A DNA stretch of 64,000 bases. It comes from Stomorhina lunata (taxonomy: Eukaryota; Arthropoda; Insecta; Diptera; Rhiniidae). Under the pieces are notes generated by a model. That model did no database searches. It was not told where the DNA came from and was given only the letters and a program-made list of their open reading frames with translations. A program made the translations under genes and the position numbers. Below are positions 44,705 through 55,277 of the stretch, piece after piece. How positions within the stretch are numbered: position 1 is the stretch's first letter; every line of letters begins with the position of its first letter. The stretch spans positions 36,175,952 through 36,239,951 of the forward strand of contig OW121741.1 of the NCBI GenBank assembly GCA_933228675.1, read 5' to 3'.

Positions 44705-44988
44705 CTGTGGCTTGGTGCTAAAAGGGCCAATGTCAATTTTCGGTTGTTTTGAGTTAGTCGTTGCATTAGGTTCCTCTTTTTATTCTCTTTTATTTTGTTC
44801 CAACAGCCAGTCTTTAGTTCATCTCAGATCAGCCTTATAAGAAATTTAAGGGCCAATGTCTTTCTGAACTTAACTAAATAAGTTGGTGCTAAAAAGGCCA
44901 ATGTTGACATTGGCCCTTTTAATTTCATTTCTAATTTTCTAAAAACTGTTTTTTTTTTTAAATTGGCCCTTTTAGCACCAAGCCCCAG
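44705..44988. mobile_element. MITE with long TIRs, AAAT target duplication and inner copies
   Basis: The left terminus CTGTGGCTTGGTGCTAAAAG matches the inverted right terminus CTGGGGCTTGGTGCTAAAAG, and identity continues for some 10 more bases. AAAT flanks both sides (44701-44704 and 44989-44992). A third, direct copy of GTTGGTGCTAAAAAGGCCAA at about 44882 is followed at once by its partial complement, forming an inner hairpin. There is no ORF. Confidence 0.8.
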
Positions 44989-45239
44989 AAATAATAGATA
45001 ATAAGGGAAATCTGATATTTGTACATGGCGTGTAAAAAGCCCTTTAGTGGGTGTGTATAATTTATACCATTTTTACTTTTTATCAAGTTAAAAATCACAA
45101 GTAACTGCATTAATAATTAATATTGATTTGTTTATATCTGAAAATATTTAAGTCTATATAATGGGACTATTGGGATTTAAATTATTAAGGTCTAGCTGGT
45201 AGAAAATGTATGTCAAAGAAAATGTGCTTTACACAATCA
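44989..45239. other. Intergenic, no supported gene
   Basis: Short AT-rich spacer between the MITE and rosa-like copy 4. Confidence 0.4.
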
Positions 45240-45241
45240 TA

Positions 45242-46545
45242 TCGGGTGTTTTTTATTGAGGTATAGAACTTTAAGTTGGCATCACTTTTTTAACTGGCGG
45301 CCATTTTGTCAACTGTCAAGTGATTAATATTTAGTTTGGTTTGCCATTTCATCATGAACAGGTTGACAAAAGAACAACGCTTGCAAATCGTGCAAATTTA
45401 TTTCGAAAATAATGGTTCAGTTCGCGAAGTTTACCGCAAGCTCCGTCCATTTTATGGTCGACATAATCGTCCATCAGAGCAATTAATTCGGTTAACCATG
45501 GATCGTTTTCGCACTACGTTTACTCTATGTAATAATACGCATCCGCAGCGACGTCGAACAGTGCTCACCGAAGAAACAATTGCCGCTGTAGAGCAAAGTG
45601 TTGAAGAGGACCCGAATGAATCGATTCGCCACCGTGCACAGCAATTGGAGCTTTGTCCATCAACTTTATGGAAGATTTTGCGCAAAGATCTTGGCTTGCG
45701 TACTTACAAGATCCAGCTTGTGCAAGAATTAAAGCCGCGAGACCATGCAATGCGTCGTGATTTTGGTGTATGGGCCGAAAATGAGATTGATCTCGATGCT
45801 GATTTTCATCGCAAAATTTTGTTCAGTGATGAGGCTCATTTTTGGTTGAGTGGCTACGTCAACAAGCAAAATTGCCGCATTTGGAGTGAAGAGAATCCAC
45901 ATGAGACCCTTGAGACGCCATTACATCCACAAAAACTGACTGTTTGATGTGCTCTATGGGCTGGTGGAGTCATTGGGCCATACTTCTACCGAAATAATGC
46001 TGGAGAGTCAGTTACCATAAATGGAGACCGGTATAGAGCCATGATAACCGACTATTTTGTTCCCCAATTGGATGGCATGAATGTGGATGAGTTGTGGTTC
46101 CAACAAGACGACGCTACATGCCACACAGCGCACGTCACAATTGATTTATTGAAGGAAACATTCGATGAGCGCATAGTTTCGCGGAATGGACCTGTCAATT
46201 GGCCACCAAGATCGTGCGATTTGACACCACTGGATTATTTTCTTTGGGGATATGTGAAGTCGCTCGTCTACGCCAACAAACCAGAAACGTTAGGGGACTT
46301 GGAAGCCAACATTCGTGGCATTATTGCCAACATACGGCCCCATATGCTCGAAAAAGTAGTTGAAAATTGGACCTGTAGAATTGGCTTTATTCGAGCCAGC
46401 CGCGGCGGCCACATGCCCGAAATCATATTTAAACATTAATGGCAAAAAATTATCCTTCCAATAAAGCGAAATTGATGGACATTAAAACGATTTTCTTGTG
46501 TTTTATTTCAATTCGAAGTTCTATACCTCTAAAAAAAACACCCAT
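45242..46545 (+). mobile_element. DD41D (rosa-like) mariner copy 4, full length 1304 bp
   Basis: Flanked by TA (45240-45241 and 46546-46547). Terminal repeats begin TCGGGTGTTTTTTATTGAGG at left and, inverted, ATGGGTGTTTTTTTTAGAGG at right. At 1304 bp it is the longest copy, and the other three differ from it only by deletions plus point changes. Confidence 0.95.
45351..46439 (+). pseudogene. DD41D transposase, single nonsense mutation
   Basis: The frame is full length (open from 45336; family-like ATG at 45351) and ends at the same codon as copy 3. It has one stop, TGA at 45945-45947, where copies 2 and 3 have TGG (Trp) in KLTVWC. This cuts the product after the first catalytic Asp and before the other two. 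QQDDATCH replaces QQDGATCH near the second catalytic Asp. Otherwise it is almost identical to copy 3, so the inactivation is recent. Confidence 0.93.
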
Positions 46546-46889
46546 TACATAAAAGTAGGGTTTGCAAAAAACCGTGAAAATGAGAAACCGAGGTTACGTT
46601 TTTAAAATACCCAAAACCGGCCGGTTTCGGTTCGGTTTTTTAAATAAAACTATTTTTATTTAAATTTGTAGAAAAATTTGGATAATTTTATTGAAACAAA
46701 GTATAAGGTATATTCATTAAAGCTCATATTTATTATTTAAATTCAGGAAATTAATTCAGGTTTTTTAAATAGAAACTGCAGAGCCCGAGAAACGCACAGC
46801 AACGAATCTCTAAAAGAAATTGTAATTCAAAGTCGATAAAAAAGCATATCTAAGGTCGACAGATTTCTAAACTTTCATGAATACTTTCT

Positions 46890-47275
46890 TTTAGAAGCAG
46901 AAATCTAAGAGTAAACTTAATTCACGATTATGATGCTTTTTAACGCTTGTTTGTAAAATATTATTACAAACTGACGAATTATTGAAATAAGTTTTTCTTA
47001 TAGCCTCTAGGTTCAAATTTATATGGGCAATCGGTTTTAAATGATTCAAAGTTTCATCGTCGACATCTTCAAAATTGTCTTCGCTTTCGTCGGTTTGAAA
47101 TTCATCCACATCTGGATTTACAAGAAATTTTTCATAAAATCAAGATGAATTCCGTGTGCCAACCATAACTGAAGCAGTGTTTGATTTTCAGATCCTAATT
47201 TGATATAGACTTGTGCTCTATCTATAGTACATACTACGATGTTTGTATCAAGTGGAATATTAAACTCCATTAGTT
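46890..47275 (-). pseudogene. hAT transposase fragment
   Basis: Minus-strand reading from about 47270 gives NIPLDTNIVVCTIDRAQVYIKLG, then LLQLWLAHGIHLDFM. The xxCxxDxAxVxxKLG ... CxAHGIxLxV pattern of hAT transposases is recognisable: the Asp is kept and LAHGIHL is intact. A frameshift near 47115 precedes DEFQTDESEDNFEDVDDETLN. It is too short and broken for function. Confidence 0.65.
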
Positions 47276-47324
47276 ATTGTCTAATGATTTCTTCTTGAAA
47301 AATAAATAGCTTTTTCTTATATTT

Positions 47325-48104
47325 ATAAATGACCTTCTATGTCAAACTTTCAATCCTATCTACTCTTTTGCAGATGATAGCAACATTTGCCATTCATATT
47401 CATTCAGCTATAGGCCAAGCCTCTTAGACATTGAGGAAAATAGGCAGAATATTAATGATACTCTACATTCAGACCTAATATCAAAAAATACAGTGTGATG
47501 TCCGATGGACTTGAATGCTTCGAAGGAAGCATTCAAGTGTCTACGTTTTTTAAAACGGTGTAAGACATACTTCACTCCATCTGGTCTCCTGACTATTTAT
47601 ACCACCTTTATCCGGCCAAAAATGGAATACAACTCTCATGTATGGACCGGTGCTCCAAAGTCTGTGCTTATTGGTGACAGTAGGGTAGCCAGCTCTATTG
47701 ACTCACTAGAACATCGTCGCAATGTGGGTTGTGTTTCACTGTTCTATCGATACTACAATGGTATGTGTTCTAATGAAATCAGGGACCTTGTTCCCGAAAC
47801 CCGAACTTTTGCACGCTGTACTCGTATGTCCTCAAGGCTTCATCCATTTGTTATCGATTGGCCAGTGGATCGCACAACGCATTATAGAGAAAACTCGTTC
47901 TTTAGCCGTACTGTCCGTATGTGGAATAAACTTCCATCAGAAATCTTTCCGCTCATCTATGACATCAAAAAATTTAAATCAAATGTCCACAAACACTACT
48001 CTCTCTTTCCTCCTTCCCATAACCTTTTTTCCTAGTTCCATCACAATGCAATGCATACGTAGGGGTCATACCCTGAGTGTTGGTAAATAAAAAAAAAATA
48101 GCTA
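47325..48104 (+). pseudogene. LINE family D 3' fragment inside the hAT
   Basis: The best frame is 47505-48035: ASKEAFKCLRFLKRCK, then LTIYTTFIRPKMEYNSHVWTG, RDLVPETRTFA and FSRTVRMWNKLPSEIFP, ending HNLFS as in the copy at 36469. The upstream RT part ('gatgatagcaacatttgcca') is in another frame. The 3' UTR and poly(A) end at about 48104. A deletion near 47490 removes sequence present in the 35.9-kb copy. Confidence 0.8.
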
Positions 48105-48295
48105 AAGCCGCGATTATTTCTAAGGTTTTCGGTTTTGAGGCACAAAAAACCGAGGTTTCGGTTAAAATCGAACTGCAAACCCTACATAAAAGTGTTACTA
48201 TTAATATGGTCCTACAACTAAGTATACCGATCTACTTAGAATCACTTTCCGAGGCATCCGTCGCTCTGTCTTGTTTTCCTTGTAAAGCTTATATA

Positions 48296-49551
48296 AGTGT
48301 GTCCAAACAAGAACGATTTTTAAATTTGACGCGATTTGAAGTGTCATTGTTTGACATTTGAACAACTGTTATTGTTTGCTAGTATAAGGTACGAGGCTTG
48401 TGAAAATGGAGCGCTACACGAATGAACAACGCATTCTCAAAAATGGTGAAAGTTTTGCGCCTACAGTTCGCAAACTGCTATCAATTTGGGGTCACAATAA
48501 TGCTCCAAAAGAGTCAACTGTAAAGAGTTAAATGGATAAATTTGCCGAAACTGAGTCTGTTAGTGATGTAAAGATAACAACGCGCCTTCGACCAGGTCGA
48601 TCGACCGAAAATGTCGCAGCTGTACGTGATGATGTCGCTCAAACTCCATCCACCTCAATTCGACACGGAGCTCAGCAAATTGGTGTCTCCAAATCCACTA
48701 TGCAGCGAATTTTGACGAAAGATTTGCATGTTCATGCACACAAAGTTCAATTGACTCAGGAACTGAAGCCAGATGACCATGGACAGCGAAGGGAGTTCGT
48801 TAATTGGGTTTTTGGAGAGACAACATGAAAATGCTGATTTTGCCGATAAAATCATCTTCAGTGACTAGGCCCATTTCCATCTTGATGGCTTCGTCAATAG
48901 GCAGAATTGTCGCATTTGGAGTAAGGAAAAACCTCGAGTGATTCACGAGAAGCAAATGCATCCTCAACCTGTGGTGTGGTTTTTGGGCTGGAGGAATCAT
49001 TGGACCTTTTTTTTATAAAAATGAGGCAGGTCAAGCGCAAACAGTCAATGGTGTTCGGTATCGTGAAATGATAGCCAGTTTTTTCTTGCCTATAATTGAA
49101 GAAATGCATGTGGAGGACATGTGGTTTCAACAAGACGGCGCTACATGTCATACAGCCAGAGAAACAATTCAATTGCTACATCAGTCATTTCCCGGTCGTG
49201 TTATTTCGCGTTTTGGAGGCCAGAATTGGCCGCCTGAATCGTGCGATTTATCACCTTTAGATTATTTTCTTTTGGGGGTTTTTTTAAGCCGACTTGAGTA
49301 GTCAAGCCTTAAAAGAGGAAATTGGACGCTGCATTAATGAAATACCGCAGCATTTATGCAAAAAGGTCATTGAAAATATAATTAAAAGATCGCGTGTGTA
49401 CCAGCAAAGCCGCGGCGGCCATCTGCACGATATCTTGTTTCATACAAAACCTTATTCGGTCTATTTTACGATATAATAAAGTTTCACGATTTTTTTTTTA
49501 ATATCTGTGTTTTATTTAAAATTTAAAAATTGCGTTCTAGTTCGGACACCC
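48296..49551 (+). mobile_element. Older DD41D mariner relic, second subfamily
   Basis: The ends are inverted repeats: GTGTGTCCAAACAAGAACG at left and, inverted, GGGTGTCCGAACTAGAACG at right, continuing into a shared TTTTTAAATTT. TA dinucleotides flank both ends. The sequence is much more diverged from the four rosa-like copies than they are from each other. Confidence 0.85.
48406..49476 (+). pseudogene. DD41D transposase pseudogene, second subfamily
   Basis: It starts MERYTNEQRILK and ends near HLHDILFHTKP. Recognisable blocks in several frames are LRPGRSTENVAAVRDDVAQTP, SIRHGAQQIGVSKSTM, VQLTQELKPDDHGQRREFVNW, WFQQDGATCHTARETIQLL and SCDLSPLDYFLL. The second-to-third aspartate spacing is again 41. 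The first catalytic block reads FSD, then a stop where EAH is expected. There are at least three frameshifts or stops, so the copy is long dead. Confidence 0.85.
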
Positions 49552-49557
49552 TATATT

Positions 49558-50575
49558 TGGTTAGGTCTAGTTAGCAAGATATCGTGCTTGTAATATTTCA
49601 ACTTAGGCTAGGTTTAAAAAATGATGCCAGAAGAATGGCATTTACCCTCGGAGACCATTGGGTCCATTGTGATCCTTCCTAAAAGAAGAGTGAGGGAAAA
49701 AGAATATAGATAGTGTTAGAAATAAAGTAAGTGAATAGTAAACAAGAGGAGTGGTAGGTAAGATGTTACCATAGGGAGAGACCCCTATCTAAGTCATCTG
49801 ATACCCATTATAAAAACCTACAACGTCCTAAATTGTTCCATCCCACCTATTTAGCCCAGAATTTACGACACAGTGGCCAGTTAAAATACCTATGCAATTC
49901 CTAAGACTGGTTTTGATAAGACCCTGCTTGGTTTTGCGTGTATTTAAATCGGGCCATAAGGTCCTAGGCATTGTGCAAGTAGTCAAGTAATGCCAGTTCT
50001 TTGCTGTTTCCTTACCGATCTAAGATTTGATTCCCATGAAAAAGTGACATATAGGTGGTGCTTTTTCTGTCACCGCGAGCGTCAGTTCCTGGCTCGAGCC
50101 CTGTCTTCGTCTGCTGTTTCATTGCCTTCGATGTCGCAATGACCAGGAACCCAGCAAAGTCAATACTCAATACTTCGCTGGCAAACTAATGATAGCTAAT
50201 TTACACTACTTGACTAATTTTGAGGTGATACTTCATCCTTTCAGGGCCTTTTGACTCTCGACGTAAATGGTCATCTCACTTTCTTCGGGAATGATGTATG
50301 AAATGAGGTCATTGGCTTTGAAAATGCCTGAAAGATTTCCTAATATTCTGCTCCTTTAGGAAAATACCAGTCCAGGGGCCGATATTCATTTTAGAGCCGT
50401 CAGTGAAGAGCGATTGACGATTTTCCCAGTTGGCTCTTTCTGGAATAACAACCTCTGGAACTTAACAAAAGTTCCCTGACTAAGTAGTCAGATATAGGTG
50501 ACCCTGACTCGAAACAAGGGACATTTATTCCGTTCAGTATGCTGGTGCGTCCTGCTTAAAGGATCTTTAATTGTG
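49558..50575 (-). pseudogene. LINE family C relic with RNase H motif
   Basis: Minus-strand translation near 50105-50160 gives WVPGHCDIEGNETADEDR, the RNase H C-terminal motif, matching the relic at 5.8 kb. The 3' UTR block 'ccctcggagaccattgggtc' and the terminal GGTTAGG-like sequence lie at 49.56-49.75 kb. It is interrupted by many stops. Confidence 0.7.
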
Positions 50576-51138
50576 AAGGTTAGGTTTGGCTTAGGTTAGG
50601 TTTAATTTTGTTTGAAGGTTAGTCAGCATCACTTGGGCTCTAAAGTGGACCCTGCAAGGGATAGACTAGAAAAATAATGATAACTAGACGGATAAATCAT
50701 GCAGAGCAGATGCATCCAAGCGAGGAGATCTTAAATTTGCAAGAGCTGGGCAGTGACAGAAGAGGTGAGTGCATGTCTGTTCCTCATCGATGCTATGACA
50801 ACATGCTACCCACAAAACGCAATGCCCTTTGAGTGTTGAAAGTTGCGAAATCGGTTTCGTGGTAAAGATACCAAGCACTTTGAACGATTGTTATCGTAAA
50901 TGGACCATACTTGCTTTAAAACTGAACCAAGTGGACCAAGTGTTCTGGACTAAACCGGAAAGATAATGCCTTATTTTAAGGTAGTAAATTGGTCCACATC
51001 TTCCTGACTAATTAGAGTACCAGATTTAGCAAGTTTATCCGCAATAATGTTACCAGGTACATTAATAGTATTGTCTTGTCATCTCATTGGGAAATGTTTG
51101 GCATTCGCGAGTAGGAACAGGTGTCGTATAAACATTAC
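50576..51138 (-). pseudogene. LINE family G ORF2 C-terminus and 3' end
   Basis: The minus-strand frame 50684-50878 contains FTTKPISQLSTLKGHCVLW and ACCHSIDEEQTCTHLFCHCPALANLR, a degenerate C-terminal zinc knuckle of an R1/I-like ORF2. On the plus strand the 3' end reads GAAGGTTAGGTTTGGCTTAGG (about 50576-50610). Confidence 0.6.
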
Positions 51139-51139
51139 T

Positions 51140-51312
51140 TACTTTCTTACTTAAATGGCAACCTTTTAAGGTCAAAGGCCGAGCGTATCTTGTGCATATA
51201 TTCTCCAATTTCGTAGGCCAAGCCTTGAAAGATTTTACTCTACTTGGTCTTTCCACTGAAGTTCGGAACGTCCACTTCTAACATTAGGATGGCCATTTTT
51301 ATTCTAATTTTC
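51140..51312 (-). mobile_element. LINE family B 3' end fragment
   Basis: 'aaggtcaaaggccgagcg' and 'tcgtaggccaagccttgaaa' match the split copy at 33.13-33.37 kb. It lies between two parts of LINE G and may have inserted into it. Confidence 0.6.
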
Positions 51313-51900
51313 ATTTTTATCGTTCTTATGGGAGAACTCGCGGCACACGTTAGCGCATAACATTAACAGATGTTAACGAAGTTTCCCAGGAGATACCACG
51401 AGGAGGATTGAGGTTGGCGGTCTGACTGTCAAAATAGAAACGAATATCTCTCTTGTATATTCTGTGGTATCTTTGTCACTTGACTGTCTTGTATTTAGCC
51501 GATATCTCGGCATGAAAAGTACTACAGAGATCAGGAAACTTAAAATAGATTTCCTTTCCTAATAGAGGGATGAAGAAGCCTCCCCAAACCCTCAACATTG
51601 ACTTTGACCCATCCGTTAAAACTCCACAAACCCATAATCAGAGGAAGTAGGATCTCTAGTGATAATCACAGTAAAAGATTTGTCAAAGAGGGGAGTTAAT
51701 ATGCAGTAGTTGTTAGGGATATTGGAAACCTTATACAGAATGTAGACATGACCTATACGTAAATGAACCCATATTCCAATAGTGCTTAACCAGATTGCCG
51801 AGTTAAGTGCTAATTGCTGAGCCATTAATTCGACCAGGAGCCATTTAAGCATAACGAAGTGTACCTTGAAAGGTGTGGTTCTTATGGAACTTTGAAGTTT
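51313..51900 (-). pseudogene. LINE family G RNase H fragment
   Basis: Minus-strand translation around 51480-51620 gives LTDGSKSMLRVWGGFF and FPDLCSTFHAEISA, the first and second RNase H motifs (TDGSK, and the FxAE region) of I/R1-type elements. Stops are frequent. It is probably the upstream continuation of the C-terminal piece at 50.6-51.1 kb. Confidence 0.6.
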
Positions 51901-52115
51901 TATCGTTCAAATGTCAACCAATGTTTCTCTGCATTATCACTTATTATTCTGGCGCATAAATCAGGCGGAATTTGACCTGCCAGATTTGGCATCGCCATTG
52001 TGGCGATTTTTTACCTAAAAAATTCCAAAGTGCAGATATGGGCAAATACGAAAATTCTTAAACCAAAAACTGTAAAACTGTCTATATCCACAAATTGAAT
52101 TTAAGGTTTTAGGTG
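51901..52115. other. Short spacer, no feature
   Basis: No coding or repeat signal before the foldback element. Confidence 0.4.
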
Positions 52116-52123
52116 TTAAAAAA

Positions 52124-52938
52124 CAGGGACCGTAACTGTTATAACTATTATCGTAAAAGTCAGAAAATAAAAGTTATTTTTTGACTTTTATTTTTTCGAG
52201 CAGAAATAAAAGTTATTTTTTGACTTTTAGTTTTTCGATAAAAAAACAACAGTTATTTTTTACTTTTATTTTTTACTTTTATTTTTTCAAGCGAAACTAA
52301 AAGTTATGTTTTAACTTTTTTTTGTGAGCAAAAATAACAGCTATTTTTGGCTTTTATTATTTCGAGCATGAATAAAAGTTATTTTTTGACTTTTATTTTT
52401 TCGAGCAGAAATAAAAGTTATTTTTGTTCAAATTCATGATAAATTCATTGAAAGTTTTTGTCAAACAAAGATAATTTTTCAGAGAAAATAATTTGCATAT
52501 GCTCAAAAGTTAATGAAATTGAGTTTGGCAATCAAAATTGGGGTTGAAAACACAAAAATAACTTTTATTTCTGCTCGAAAAAATAAAAGTCAAAAAATAA
52601 CTTTTATTTCTGCTCGAAATAATGATCGAAATAATAAAAGTCAAAAATAACTGTTATTTTTGCTCGAAAAAATAAAAGTTAAAAAATAACTTTAATTTTT
52701 GCTCGAAAAAATAAAAGTTAAAAATAACTGTTATTTTTGCTCAAAAAAAAATAAAAATCAAAAAGTAACTGTTATTTTTTTTTTTCTAAAAAATAAAAAT
52801 CAGATTTTTAAAAATCATCGCATCATCGATAGTCCAAGACTATCAAAATGGTATACTTGGTTTTATTCTCCGACATTTCCTTGTGGTTGCTTTTTTTTTA
52901 ATAAAAAATTCAAAAATAACAGTTATTTTCGGTCCCTT
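52124..52938. mobile_element. hAT-like foldback element with arms of ~39-bp repeats
   Basis: The 815-bp element is flanked by TTAAAAAA on both sides (52116-52123 and 52939-52946), an 8-bp target duplication. The ends are CAGGGACCG at left and CGGTCCCTT at right, matching in inverted form, and both lead into AACTGTTAT. The left arm (to about 52426) is several direct copies of a ~39-bp unit containing AAAAGTTATTTTTTGACTTT and TCGAGCAG. The right arm (from about 52546) is the same unit inverted (CTGCTCGA). A ~120-bp unique middle has no ORF. The CAGGG start and 8-bp TSD fit a non-autonomous hAT; the repeat-built arms recall Drosophila Foldback elements. Confidence 0.85.
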
Positions 52939-52946
52939 TTAAAAAA

Positions 52947-53979
52947 TGCACAGTGGGTCAAATTTTACGCTTTTTATTTTTAGGGCACTCTAACAGCTAG
53001 ACGCTGCATTCTTGGGACATACAAAAAAATTTAAAAAGTATGTAAAGTAGTGTAGCATTTTAAATATACCTAAATACATAGGTTTGGTGATATATTAAAT
53101 TGTGTCCAAAATTCGAATTTTTTAATCACGAACATGAAAAGGAAGGAGATTACACCTTACGTTAAAACCTTAAAATATATGCAAAATGAATTTATTCTAA
53201 TAAAAAATATTCAAGTAAAAAATTAAGCGTCCGCAACAGTTTATTAATGGATTTTTGATGCAACTGGAAACTTTGAAATTCTTATGAAAGCTGATTTGTA
53301 ATCCTCAAATTTTCCTCTCTCTTTAGTGTATTTACATTTTTATTACGATGACTGATTTCCTGAAATTTACAGAAACACGTGTTAAAAAGACAATCACTTC
53401 CATTTTTGTATAGCTTCCGTCACAGCACTTTAAGCGCGAATATTTTCCCCCCCTAAAATAAGTATGCAAATAAACAAATGCTATTCGAAAGTGCAATCGA
53501 TGGGCTATAATTCTCTGAAATCTATGCAAAGATATCTCGTCTAAAACGACAGTAGGATTCATTTAAGTACAACAAAATCCGTACAAATGTATCGTCCGTC
53601 ACGCAGGATTTGCCCATTTGCTGAGTTTTGCTAGAAAATTGCCGATTCTTTCTCCAATTATTTGGCATCCACAAACGTCAAGTACCACAATAACAAATTT
53701 ATCTTCATTAAAATCATTATCATGTAGATCTAAGGTCAACTGTAAAATTTCGGTTTTTGATTAATGGTTTAAAAAGGCTTATCTTTTTACAAATGTAACT
53801 TTTATTTTAAAACTATTTTAACTATCGGTCCATATTTGACCTTAAATGTCTTTTAACCCAAATGTTGAAAATATGTACATATTGTTAATGTACTTTTTTA
53901 CGAATGATATAACTTTTTACAAAATAAAATGAATCTTAGTATCGGAATTATCATCCCTCATTAACTATTAACTATTAGT
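52947..53979. other. Intergenic, no supported gene
   Basis: AT-rich, no recognisable coding or repeat structure. Confidence 0.35.
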
Positions 53980-54704
53980 ATTATTAGTTTGTGCTGATGT
54001 CTGTAACGCATAGAAATATTTGTCTTAGACCCACCTTTTAGTATACCAATTGGCTTTGAATCACTTTCTGAGTCGATTTAGCGATGTCAGTCCGTCCGTC
54101 TGGTTGGCTAGCTGGCTGGACCTCCATGTAAACGATGTAATCAAATTTGGCACAGATAATTTTTTGATAGTGGGACCACGGCTATTGAAATTCGTCAAGA
54201 TCGGTTCATTTTTTATGGTACCTCCAATAGGCCCCACTTTTCGGAACTCATATATTGGTAACAAATATCAATATTTTTTCATGAAATTTAAAGCAAATAC
54301 GACTTATGTAAACTTTAATCATTGAACCAATTTTAAAAATCGGTCCATATTTGACAATAGCTCCCATACAAACTTTTTTTTATTAGAACGCACTAAATGA
54401 GACAAAAATCACTAAAACGCTCGTAAATCTCAAGATAATGAGAATTTCGTGCATACATAATTTTTGTAATAACTGTAATCAATTTGCCGAATTTCGAGAT
54501 AATCGGTCCACATTTGACCCTAGCTCTCATATAAGTCCAAATGACGGAAACAGCTTAAATATATAAGTTTTGAGAAAATGTTTGTATGATGGCAAAATTT
54601 AGCAAATATTTGTCGTTATTTAGGAAAAGAACACCTTTGACCTTAGTGGTGAAGGATATCGTATCTTCGGTCGGGCTTGACCGACTATAGCACTTTCTTA
54701 CTTA
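53980..54704 (-). repeat. Mini-me-like element, inverted copy
   Basis: On the minus strand it begins AAGTAAGAAAGTGCTATAGTC and ends near 'gcgttacagacatcagcaca'. The GTCY-type block reads 'cagtccgtccgtctgg' on the plus strand. It matches the plus-strand element at 55278-56075 along most of its length, including the 'tactaaaaggtg' segment that the 17.9-kb copy lacks. Confidence 0.7.
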
Positions 54705-55277
54705 TTTTTTATACAAAATGTAATAGGATCCGTGCAGTTTTACCATACAAATAAAATACTTTTAAAGTTAAAAATTAGCAGGATCGAAACGGGGCAAGCT
54801 CCAACCCCTTAAGAATAGACAAACAAAATGTGTGACCCCTATACAGATATAATACCCTATAATGTCGTGTACCTTTATATATAAAATGTGGTATTATCTA
54901 TGCAGTTCCTCCATACGAATAAAATACTTTAAAAGTTAAAAATTAACAGGATCGGAACGGTGAGAGCTCCTACCCTTATAAACAAAAAAATTTGTGTAGC
55001 GTTTCTTTAAAAGAATTAGATGTAGCGACGTTGAACTATAGTTGTATTTTTTACTAGCACGTAACAATTTTTCCTAGTTTTGAGTAAAAATTTACTCTGA
55101 ATAAGGATTTTTTTTTTACTATTTTTAAGAATTTTTTTTCCTCAAATTTAGTACATGTCTTTTTTCTGAGTGTAAGTTTAACCGACATTTTATCATTCTT
55201 GTCGAGTTTAGTTAGAAAAAACCAGAATCGGAGCAGAGGGAGTTCCTTCTTAAATACAACAAAAAAAAAAAAAAAAA
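54705..55277. other. Spacer between inverted mini-me-like copies
   Basis: It contains a roughly 135-bp direct duplication: 'aagttaaaaattagcaggat' near 54768 and 'aagttaaaaattaacaggat' near 54934, each with similar surroundings. A 17-base A run at about 55261-55278 abuts the next element. Confidence 0.5.

Larger units (their letters stand above)
46556..48184 (-). mobile_element. hAT element relic with 8-bp TSD, carrying a LINE
   Basis: TAGGGTTTGCA at the left end and TGCAAACCCTA at the right end are perfect inverted repeats. CATAAAAG occurs directly outside both (46548-46555 and 48185-48192), the 8-bp target duplication of hAT elements. The left duplication begins immediately after the TA flank of rosa-like copy 4. 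A LINE D fragment occupies about 47325-48104. Confidence 0.9.
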
